Shown: piece by piece, positions 1-4,934 of the stretch
How the letters are laid out: each line of letters opens with the position of its first letter
Position numbering within the stretch: position 1 is the first letter of the stretch
Source: an uncultured bacterium
GTDB lineage: Bacteria > Desulfobacterota > WTBG01
DNA length: 6,587 bases
Assembly: GCA_938024025.1 (NCBI GenBank)
Contig: CALJBY010000016.1
Span: 1-6,587, forward strand
Reading direction: 5' to 3'
The notes under the pieces: model-generated
Database searches by the model: none
What the model was told of the DNA's origin: nothing
What the model saw: only the letters and a program-made list of their open reading frames with translations
Position numbers and translations under genes: made by a program

Positions 1-32
1 GAATAGTATTTAAGAAATCATTCCGTTTTCTG

Positions 33-52
33 ATGGATGAGTCCGCATCCAT
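33..52 (+). other. Hairpin in the leader before the glycosyltransferase gene
   Basis: ATGGATG (33-39) and CATCCAT (46-52) are perfect inverted 7-base arms around a 6-base loop, AGTCCG. No T-run follows directly; the nearest is at 73-80, about 20 bases on, so this is not a standard intrinsic terminator. It may be the 3' end structure of a transcript from outside the window, or chance. Confidence 0.35.
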
Positions 53-89
53 TCTCATAAGGGCGTAGGAACATTTTTTTAGCAACGGG

Positions 90-118
90 TTGTATTTTGA
101 GATCTTTTTGTTTATAGT
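90..118 (+). promoter_or_regulatory. Possible sigma70-type promoter for the glycosyltransferase gene
   Basis: A weak -35 (TTGTAT, 90-95) and a good -10 (TATAGT, 113-118) are separated by 17 bases in an AT-rich stretch. The predicted start of transcription is near 125, leaving a leader of about 47 bases. The -10 matches the consensus at five of six positions and the -35 at only three, so the call rests mainly on the -10, the spacing and the location. Confidence 0.4.
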
Positions 119-171
119 CTTTAGTACACTTCACAAAACTACATTCTTAAGCGAGTGCGGAGGAGTGTTCT

Positions 172-1443
172 ATGAACTATGATACAGCACTGAGAGGATA
201 TACTGCTAAGCGGATCGAGGAAATCGATGGAGCAGATATCCTGGTGGGTATTCCCTGTTACAATAACGAGAACACCCTTGCTCACGTTATTCAGATGGTC
301 ACCCATGGATTAGCCAAACACTATAAGAATAAAAGAAGTGTGATCCATATCGCTGACGGTGGATCTACGGATGATACCAGGGAAGTAGCAAAAGAGTTTC
401 AGATCAAGCCCTGGCAGGAAAAGATTGTCTCTATTTACCGGGGGCCTGGGGGAAAGGGCACCGCACTGCGCTCCATCTTCGAGACAGCCGAGCGGCTGCA
501 CGTTCATGCCTGTGCTGTGGTGGATTCAGACCTGCGGAGCATTACCTCAGGCTGGATCTTCTATTTGCTTGATCCGGTACTTACCAAGGGATACCAATTC
601 GTAGCCCCGGTCTATCTGCGACATAAGTACGATGGCACCATTACTAACAACATCGTGTACAACCTCACCCGCTCGCTCTATGGCAAGCGCATCCGTCAGC
701 CCATTGGAGGTGATTTTGCTTTTTCAAGAGATGTTGCCCAGTTTTATGTTGACCAGGATGTGTGGGACACAGATGTAGCACGATATGGCATTGACATCTG
801 GATGACTACCAATGCCGTAACCCAGGGGTTTCGCATTTGCCAGTCCAATTTAGGGGTTAAAATTCACGATGCAAAAGATCCGAGTGAGCATCTCGGCCCC
901 ATGTTCAGACAGGTCATATGGACCCTCTTCTCTCTGATGGAAAATTATGAAGAGTACTGGAAAAAGGTTCGGGGTAGCGAGGCATTGGAAATTTTCGGAT
1001 ACGAGGGCACAACGGAACCTGAACCGGTGCAGGTTGATGCGGATAGTATGATTGAACGATTCAAGATCGGGTTTCAGCAGTTTTCTTCCCTCTGGAAGGA
1101 TATCTTTTGTGAAACCTGTTTTAAGGAAATTCAAAAAGCTGCAGAAATGGATGGAAAGGCATTTCATCTTTCCACAGATGCGTGGGTCCGCATTCTCTAC
1201 GAACTAGCTGCCACCTTTCACCAGTGGCCTGCCAACCGGTTAAAGCTCGTCGAACTCGTAACGCCCCTCTATTACGCCCGGGTGGCTTCCTTCGTAAAAC
1301 AAAGCTGGAAAATGTCTTCACATGAGGCTGAAAATCTGGTGGAAGAACAGGCAGTAAAGTTTGAAAAGCACAAGGATTACCTCCTAGAGGTATGGGATAG
1401 AAAGCATCGAGAACAGAGAAAAAAACAACATGCTGCACAGTAA
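172..1443 (+). CDS. GT-A fold glycosyltransferase, GpgS/mannosylglycerate synthase-like
   Basis: This 423-residue protein should transfer a sugar from a nucleotide-sugar donor in the cytoplasm; no signal peptide or clear membrane segment is seen. The N-terminal GT-A domain shows VGIPCYNNENTL (25-36), ADGGSTDDT (61-69), a GPGGKGTALR loop (91-100) and the metal-binding DSD (118-120). It continues with QPIGGDFAFS (176-185), RYGIDIWMT (204-212) and VKIHD (229-233). This order (GKG loop, DxD, QP-GG, GID, late His) resembles glucosyl-3-phosphoglycerate synthases (GT81) and mannosylglycerate synthase (GT78) more than general GT2 enzymes. The C-terminal half, from about 240, is mostly helical and ends in a charged tail. 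The start is supported by GGAGGAG at 159-165, six bases upstream. The glycogen synthase gene lies downstream. The acceptor cannot be read from sequence: glycerate or 3-phosphoglycerate is an inference, and a polysaccharide or lipid acceptor remains possible. Confidence 0.8.
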   Translation: MNYDTALRGYTAKRIEEIDGADILVGIPCYNNENTLAHVIQMVTHGLAKHYKNKRSVIHIADGGSTDDTREVAKEFQIKPWQEKIVSIYRGPGGKGTALRSIFETAERLHVHACAVVDSDLRSITSGWIFYLLDPVLTKGYQFVAPVYLRHKYDGTITNNIVYNLTRSLYGKRIRQPIGGDFAFSRDVAQFYVDQDVWDTDVARYGIDIWMTTNAVTQGFRICQSNLGVKIHDAKDPSEHLGPMFRQVIWTLFSLMENYEEYWKKVRGSEALEIFGYEGTTEPEPVQVDADSMIERFKIGFQQFSSLWKDIFCETCFKEIQKAAEMDGKAFHLSTDAWVRILYELAATFHQWPANRLKLVELVTPLYYARVASFVKQSWKMSSHEAENLVEEQAVKFEKHKDYLLEVWDRKHREQRKKQHAAQ

Positions 1444-1460
1444 CGGGTTCTGTCTATGGA

Positions 1461-1493
1461 TACCCGACAGGGTACCCTCCGGGGGCCCCCCCG
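1461..1493 (+). other. GC-rich hairpins and a G5-C7 tract between genes
   Basis: TACCC (1461-1465) and GGGTA (1470-1474) form a short hairpin around GACA. It is followed by GGGGGCCCCCCC (1481-1492), which can fold with the flanking C1480 and G1493. Only three Ts follow, so it would be a poor intrinsic terminator. It could be a weak attenuator between the glycosyltransferase gene and the YtxH gene. The C7 run is also a place where sequencing or replication slippage could occur. Confidence 0.3.
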
Positions 1494-1510
1494 TTTCGGA
1501 ACTTTGTCAA

Positions 1511-1516
1511 AGGAGG
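1511..1516 (+). promoter_or_regulatory. Ribosome binding site that fixes the YtxH gene start
   Basis: AGGAGG lies nine bases before the ATG at 1526. An in-frame ATG at 1517 touches the motif, and the earlier in-frame ATG at 1430 lies inside the preceding gene, so 1526 is the sensible start. Confidence 0.8.
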
Positions 1517-1525
1517 ATGATTGCA

Positions 1526-1894
1526 ATGTCGGAAGAAAACATTCCACGAGGCATCTCACGTTCTTTATTCTGGTTATTAGTTGGAACCTTTTTCGGCGCA
1601 GGCATTTCTATACTCTATGCGCCTTCGAGCGGAGACAGAACTCGTCACTATCTGAAATTACAAACTGAACGGGCACGGAGAAAAGCTCGGCAGATGAATG
1701 AAGGCATTAAGGAGAACATAGAAAACCTGGTTCATGAAATCAGGGAAATTCGAGAAACGATCATTAGTGAAGGAATAGAACTCACCAAGGAAAAGAAAGC
1801 TGAGCTTGTAGCAGCTATTGAAGCGGGGAAAAAGACAATGGAGGAGGAAAAAAAGAGACTGGAACAACTTCGCATTAAAGAAACGGAACAGTAG
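1526..1894 (+). CDS. YtxH-domain membrane-anchored protein
   Basis: This small protein of 122 residues has one N-terminal membrane segment (about 13-31). The segment runs into the YtxH-type signature GAGISILYAPSSGDRTR (24-40), that is, a glycine-rich helix followed by an APxSG-x-xTR turn. The rest, from about 41 to 122, is a highly charged Glu/Lys/Arg helix likely to form a coiled coil in the cytoplasm. YtxH proteins are widespread and are often linked to general stress in Firmicutes, but their biochemical role is not established. The gene begins 82 bases after the glycosyltransferase gene, with no strong terminator between, so cotranscription is plausible. The start is chosen because AGGAGG sits nine bases upstream; longer in-frame versions would lack a usable ribosome binding site. 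No catalytic residues are recognised. Confidence 0.75.
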   Translation: MSEENIPRGISRSLFWLLVGTFFGAGISILYAPSSGDRTRHYLKLQTERARRKARQMNEGIKENIENLVHEIREIRETIISEGIELTKEKKAELVAAIEAGKKTMEEEKKRLEQLRIKETEQ

Positions 1895-2128
1895 AAGACG
1901 CTCCCTGTCTACCATTATCAGCAACGAACACTGATAGTAAATGCACTGGGCATACTTACTCTCACTTCATGCTCGTAAAGTATCAAGAAGAAAAGACTCT
2001 GGCGGACTTTCATCAAGCAAGGATTATTTCCACGCTCCATGCCCTCGTGGAACAGTCTGCTCTACAGTCTCACTGATATATACACACAGCTCCTGGATGC
2101 TGTTTACAAGGACACTGCCGAGAGATAA
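1895..2128 (+). pseudogene. Possible remnant of a small coding region, split between frames
   Basis: This gap lacks an intact convincing gene. Three adjoining segments look protein-like when read in alternating frames. The first, 1895-1975, reads on in the YtxH frame after its stop and contains the hydrophobic stretch LIVNALGILTLTS. The second, 1969-2073, is in the next frame: MLVKYQEEKTLADFHQARII and onward, with an ATG at 1969 but no ribosome binding site. The third, 2072-2125, returns to the first frame: TDIYTQLLDAVYKDTAER, then TAA at 2126-2128. Joined, they would give about 77 residues, a membrane helix followed by an amphipathic helical region. Two frame changes would be needed. Genuine decay, sequencing error and chance are all possible, and no family is recognised. 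A different ORF at 1941-2135 looks less protein-like. Confidence 0.22.
1914..1938 (+). other. Hairpin after the YtxH gene
   Basis: ATTATCAG (1914-1921) pairs with CTGATAGT (1931-1938) over eight base pairs with one G-U, around a 9-base loop. It lies 20 bases after the YtxH stop. No T-run follows, so it would protect or pause a transcript more than terminate it. Confidence 0.3.
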
Positions 2129-2150
2129 GTTGTAAATACTCCATCGGCAG
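2115..2150 (+). promoter_or_regulatory. Inverted repeat just upstream of the glgA ribosome binding site
   Basis: CTGCCGA (2115-2121) and TCGGCAG (2144-2150) are perfect 7-base arms around an AT-rich 22-base interval. The right arm ends eight bases before AAGGAG (2158-2163), which serves the glgA ATG at 2169. The position suits an mRNA structure in the glgA leader or a protein-binding operator. There is no direct evidence for either. Confidence 0.35.
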
Positions 2151-2168
2151 AAAGCGCAAGGAGAATCT

Positions 2169-3638
2169 ATGCGTGAACGGATAAAGGTTTTATTTCTCTC
2201 TCCCGAAGCAGTCCCCTTCGCAAAGACCGGAGGGTTAGCTGATGTGGCTGGCAGTCTCCCTCAAGCACTAAACCGTTTAGACCTGGATATACGGCTTGTC
2301 CTCCCCCTCTATACTATGGTTAGACACTCAAAGATAAAGATGCACCTCCTTTTCAATGATGTGAAGGTTCCTCTCGGTGGGACACTACTTTCTGTTCGCG
2401 TCTGGGAGGCACAGACTCCCGGAGAGGTTCCGGTTTATTTCATCGAGCGGGAGGATATGTTTGACCGACCCCATTTATACGGAACTGCTCTGGGTGACTA
2501 CCACGATAACCTGGAGCGCTTTACCGTGTATTCCCATGGGGCACTGCGTATCGCTGAGGAGCTTTCCTTCACACCGGATGTAATTCATTGCAACGATTGG
2601 CAATCGGGATTGGTACCGGCTCTTCTGGCAGGGCCCTATTCCACCAGCCCTTTCGTTGGTAAAGCCCGGACCATTTTCACCATTCATAACCTGGGTTACC
2701 AGGGGATTTTCCCTGCAGAAAAACTGTACTTAACAGGACTTACCCGAGAAACATGCTTTCACCCTGAAGGCCTTGAGTTTTGGGGGAAGATAAGCCTTCT
2801 TAAAGCCGGTATTGTTTATGCAGATAGTATCACCACGGTTAGCTCCACCTATGCAAAAGAAATCCAGACTGATAACTATGGCATGGGTATGGAAGGGATA
2901 CTGCACCACAGACGATCCTCCCTAACCGGCATTTTAAACGGAGCAGATTACCACGTCTGGAACCCGGCTGACGATAGTAATCTTGCGGTCCCCTATTCTC
3001 TAAAAAAAATAGCAGGCAAACGACGCTGTAAAGAAGCTCTTATTAAAGAGATGCATCTCGATCGATCGCTCACCACCCAACCTCTCTTGGCAATGATATC
3101 CCGCCTCGATACGCAAAAAGGGCTCGATCTCCTGATAAAGATACTTGATGACATCCTTTCGCTCAATGCAGGCCTGGTCATTTTAGGAACAGGGGAGGCA
3201 TCTATCCAGGAAGCACTGAAAACGACTGCCATAAACAATCCAGGGCGGGTAGCACTGACTGTTGGCTTCGATGAACCCCTCGCCCATCGCATTATCGCGG
3301 GAGCTGATATGTTGCTCATCCCTTCCCGCTATGAACCATGTGGCCTTACCCAGATGTATGCATTGAAATATGGAACCATACCTGTAGTGCGGGCAACCGG
3401 TGGATTAGACGATACCATCACACCGTTTAATCCGCAGACAGGAAAAGGCAATGGGTTTAAGTTTACTGCGTATACACCAAAAGCTCTCCTAAGAACACTT
3501 CAAAAAGCCATAGAGCTATTTCATACTACAGGAGCATGGAGGAAACTGAGGACCAATGGCATGAAAGAAGACTTTTCCTGGGATCGATCTGCCCATAGTT
3601 ATCTGGAACTGTACAACACTACTATGGGGAAAACATAG
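2169..3638 (+). CDS. glgA: Glycogen synthase (ADP-glucose type, GT5)
   Basis: GlgA transfers glucose from ADP-glucose to the non-reducing end of an alpha-1,4-glucan in the cytoplasm, building glycogen. The 489 residues match the usual bacterial length (about 475-490) and the two-domain GT-B layout. The N-terminal domain has KTGGLADVAGSLP (19-31), where the Lys contacts ADP-glucose, then HCNDWQSGLVPALL (140-153) and TIFTIHNLGYQG (168-179). After GILNGADYHVWNP (254-266) the C-terminal domain carries SRLDTQKGLD (311-320). It also carries the conserved PSRYEPCGLTQMYALKYG (385-402) with the family Glu (E389), and TGGLDDT (410-416). The start is supported by AAGGAG at 2158-2163, five bases upstream. 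No branching enzyme or ADP-glucose pyrophosphorylase gene lies in the window. A likely terminator follows, so the gene probably ends its transcript. Confidence 0.97.
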   Translation: MRERIKVLFLSPEAVPFAKTGGLADVAGSLPQALNRLDLDIRLVLPLYTMVRHSKIKMHLLFNDVKVPLGGTLLSVRVWEAQTPGEVPVYFIEREDMFDRPHLYGTALGDYHDNLERFTVYSHGALRIAEELSFTPDVIHCNDWQSGLVPALLAGPYSTSPFVGKARTIFTIHNLGYQGIFPAEKLYLTGLTRETCFHPEGLEFWGKISLLKAGIVYADSITTVSSTYAKEIQTDNYGMGMEGILHHRRSSLTGILNGADYHVWNPADDSNLAVPYSLKKIAGKRRCKEALIKEMHLDRSLTTQPLLAMISRLDTQKGLDLLIKILDDILSLNAGLVILGTGEASIQEALKTTAINNPGRVALTVGFDEPLAHRIIAGADMLLIPSRYEPCGLTQMYALKYGTIPVVRATGGLDDTITPFNPQTGKGNGFKFTAYTPKALLRTLQKAIELFHTTGAWRKLRTNGMKEDFSWDRSAHSYLELYNTTMGKT

Positions 3639-3645
3639 TTTGCCA

Positions 3646-3685
3646 GGGTTCACCTGACCCCTTTGCTTTAAAGAACCCTTTTTTT
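3646..3685 (+). terminator. Likely Rho-independent terminator after glgA
   Basis: GGGTTC (3646-3651) pairs with GAACCC (3673-3678), followed at once by seven Ts (3679-3685). The 6-base-pair stem and T-run are good, but the 21-base loop is larger than usual. It begins eight bases after the glgA stop codon and separates glgA from the desulfoferrodoxin gene. Confidence 0.65.
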
Positions 3686-3712
3686 GTAGTTAGTGCAAAG
3701 CGGATAACATGT

Positions 3713-3742
3713 TTGTATCATTGATCGCTCACCAGCTATTCT
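3713..3742 (+). promoter_or_regulatory. Weak candidate promoter for the desulfoferrodoxin gene
   Basis: TTGTAT (3713-3718) and TATTCT (3737-3742) are 18 bases apart, each an incomplete match to the -35 and -10 consensus. A promoter is expected here because a terminator lies just upstream and the next gene is functionally unrelated. This particular pair is only a suggestion. No clear PerR or Fur-like operator was found. Confidence 0.25.
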
Positions 3743-3759
3743 CATTATTACCATCACAC

Positions 3760-3767
3760 AAGGAGGT
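3760..3767 (+). promoter_or_regulatory. Ribosome binding site that fixes the desulfoferrodoxin start
   Basis: AAGGAGGT is a full anti-Shine-Dalgarno match. The ATG at 3768 directly abuts it, while the in-frame ATG at 3774 is seven bases from the GGAGG core. This favours 3774 as the real start. Confidence 0.8.
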
Positions 3768-3773
3768 ATGAAC

Positions 3774-4151
3774 ATGACACAAAGAAACGAAGTTTATAAA
3801 TGCGAACTGTGTGGCAATCTCGTGGGAGTCATTAGCGGGGCAGGTGGTAGTCTTGTTTGCTGCGGACAGGATATGGTACTGTTACCGGGAAATACTACCG
3901 ATGCTGCAGTGGAAAAACATGTGCCGGTCATCACCCAGGAAGGGACTACGGTACGTGCAGCCGTTGGGGCAGTACCTCACCCGATGGAGGAAAAGCATTA
4001 CATTGAGGTAATAGGGATCTTGACTGAAGACAAACTCTATCGTGCGTATTTAACCCCGGGCCAAAAACCTGAAGCAACATTTACCATTGAGGGAAAAGTA
4101 CAGTTAGCCCGTGCATACTGCAATCTTCACGGACTGTGGAAGAGCGAGTAA
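3774..4151 (+). CDS. dfx: Desulfoferrodoxin, two-iron superoxide reductase
   Basis: Superoxide reductase reduces superoxide to hydrogen peroxide without releasing oxygen, a cytoplasmic oxygen defence typical of anaerobes; electrons usually come from rubredoxin. Taken from the ATG at 3774 the protein has 125 residues, the family length. The N-terminal desulforedoxin-like domain has Cys10, Cys13, Cys29 and Cys30 for the FeCys4 centre. The C-terminal domain has His49, His69, His75, His119 and Cys116 for the catalytic Fe(His)4Cys centre, plus the conserved Glu47-Lys48 (EKHVPVI, PHPMEEKH, YCNLHG). All match the residue numbers of the characterised Desulfovibrio proteins, so this is a complete class with both iron sites. 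An ATG six bases earlier would add two residues but abuts the ribosome binding site. No rubredoxin or rubrerythrin gene is adjacent; the gene appears to stand alone after a terminator. Confidence 0.97.
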   Translation: MTQRNEVYKCELCGNLVGVISGAGGSLVCCGQDMVLLPGNTTDAAVEKHVPVITQEGTTVRAAVGAVPHPMEEKHYIEVIGILTEDKLYRAYLTPGQKPEATFTIEGKVQLARAYCNLHGLWKSE

Positions 4152-4184
4152 TGGTTCCTCTATGGTGAGCACCTGCGGAGACGT

Positions 4185-4213
4185 CATTTTTCTCCATTGA
4201 TTTCAGAAAAATG
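4185..4213. repeat. Inverted repeat, 9-base arms
   Basis: CATTTTTCT (4185-4193) and AGAAAAATG (4205-4213) are perfect arms around an 11-base loop. It begins 34 bases after the desulfoferrodoxin stop. The T and A runs sit inside the stem and no T-run follows, so it is not a typical terminator. Confidence 0.55.
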
Positions 4214-4228
4214 GGTGGCCGCATCCTC

Positions 4229-4265
4229 CCTGTGGTGCTACTACGGGTAAAAGTAGCACCACAGG
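4229..4265. repeat. Strong inverted repeat, 14-base perfect arms
   Basis: CCTGTGGTGCTACT (4229-4242) and AGTAGCACCACAGG (4252-4265) are perfect complements around a 9-base loop, ACGGGTAAA. This is the most stable hairpin in the window. There is no T-run on either side. It lies between desulfoferrodoxin and the LapA-domain gene, right after another inverted repeat. It may be a bidirectional or Rho-assisted transcript end, a dispersed palindromic (REP-like) repeat, or a small mobile element remnant; the window alone cannot decide. Confidence 0.65.
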
Positions 4266-4364
4266 CGCTGCGAGAGAAGATCTCTGGGCGCCAGTCTTGC
4301 GCTGCGGTGATGCTCATTACTGCACTCTATTTACGCAACTACTCCATAAAGACCAGGAATTTTT

Positions 4365-4649
4365 ATGAAAAATTTTTTCAATACTCTCTTTTTTGCCCTC
4401 ATTATTTTGTTCTTCGTTTTGTTCTCATTGTCAAATGCTCAGTCTATTCAGCTTAACTTCTTTGGCACACTGCTGAGACCAGTTCCGATTTCCCTTTTGA
4501 TTTTAATGCCGTTCCTTGTCGGTATAGTTCTGGGAAGCATTTTGGATTTAGTGGAAAGGCTTTCTTTGAGGAAAAAGGTGAGGAAACTAAAAAATGAAAT
4601 TTGGGAGAAAACACACGGGAAGGATTCTGCACAATCACACAAGAGTTGA
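4365..4649 (+). CDS. LapA-domain (DUF1049) small membrane protein
   Basis: The 94-residue protein has two predicted membrane helices, about 4-24 and 41-62, joined by a short loop containing the family's QSIQLNFFG pattern (26-34). It ends in a basic, helical cytoplasmic tail (from about 64, RLSLRKKVRKLKNEI). This layout and the second helix (SLLILMPFLVGIVLGSILD) match the lipopolysaccharide assembly protein A domain; in E. coli, LapA works with LapB to tune LPS synthesis. Many stand-alone members outside enterobacteria have unknown roles, and no lapB-like TPR gene is visible here, so an LPS role is an inference. AGGA at 4355-4358 sits six bases before the ATG. The long gap with hairpins upstream suggests it is not tightly coupled to desulfoferrodoxin. 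Confidence 0.8.
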   Translation: MKNFFNTLFFALIILFFVLFSLSNAQSIQLNFFGTLLRPVPISLLILMPFLVGIVLGSILDLVERLSLRKKVRKLKNEIWEKTHGKDSAQSHKS

Positions 4650-4818
4650 CCTCCCGCCTAGATCATGGGTATGCCGAACCGGTCAAAAAAAATAGCTCAT
4701 GCTGCAAACTGACACCATTCCAGGACGCGCTGTGTTCTTCCTGGCACGCAGGCAGCAGAAAGGCCTCCTGGAAAGTATGATCGTTCAGCCTACTGTTCCT
4801 ATGAACTCTTTTCCCTGT
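4650..4818. other. Noncoding spacer, no recognised gene
   Basis: No ORF here has a ribosome binding site and family-like sequence. The only structure noted is CCAGGA (4720-4725) with TCCTGG (4739-4744), arms of six bases around 13. A 20-codon ORF spanning 4801-4860 lacks a ribosome binding site. Confidence 0.5.
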
Positions 4819-4852
4819 ATGCCCCTACTCTTCCGGGCATTCTTCTGTTTTT
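4819..4852 (+). terminator. Likely intrinsic terminator upstream of the carboxyltransferase promoter
   Basis: ATGCCC (4819-4824) pairs with GGGCAT (4835-4840) around a 10-base loop, followed by the T-rich stretch TTCTTCTGTTTTT. It lies about 170 bases after the LapA-domain gene and immediately before a strong promoter, which would insulate the two transcripts. The T-tract is interrupted, which lowers confidence. Confidence 0.5.
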
Positions 4853-4856
4853 GTTC

Positions 4857-4886
4857 TTGACAAACAAAAATCAAATTTTCTATAGT
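4857..4886 (+). promoter_or_regulatory. Strong sigma70-type promoter for the carboxyltransferase gene
   Basis: A perfect -35 TTGACA (4857-4862) and TATAGT -10 (4881-4886, five of six) are separated by 18 bases of AT-rich sequence. Transcription would start near 4893, giving a leader of about 42 bases. This is the best promoter match seen in the window and marks the carboxyltransferase gene as the first of a new unit. Confidence 0.8.
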
Positions 4887-4934
4887 GGACTCTTGAAAAA
4901 TACTTACGGAGGTTACGGCTAAAGGAGAATTCTT

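Noticed and set aside
31..60. Hammerhead-ribozyme-like string (GATGAGTCCG) in the leader
   Set aside because: The conserved GAAA partner and the stem II closure are absent; the string is explained by the simple hairpin at 33-52.
1121..1438. 105-codon minus-strand ORF inside the glycosyltransferase gene
   Set aside because: Antisense shadow of a well-supported gene, with Pro/Arg-rich low-quality sequence.
1430..1525. Longer N-terminus for the YtxH protein from the ATG at 1430
   Set aside because: It overlaps the glycosyltransferase gene, adds Cys/Pro-rich sequence unlike the family and bypasses the strong ribosome binding site at 1511-1516.
1941..2135. 64-codon ORF on the + strand
   Set aside because: No ribosome binding site, and its composition (Ser/Arg/Cys-rich) does not look like a protein; the other frames of the same interval look more protein-like.
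4081..4317. 78-codon minus-strand ORF across the desulfoferrodoxin end and the hairpins
   Set aside because: It overlaps a certain gene and runs through both inverted repeats; no recognisable domain.
4211..4456. 81-codon + strand ORF overlapping the LapA-domain gene
   Set aside because: Out of frame with the LapA-domain protein, no ribosome binding site, and it begins inside the hairpin region.
4801..4860. Short Phe/Cys-rich ORF of 19 residues as a leader peptide
   Set aside because: No ribosome binding site, and it is read across the terminator and into the -35 box of the next promoter.
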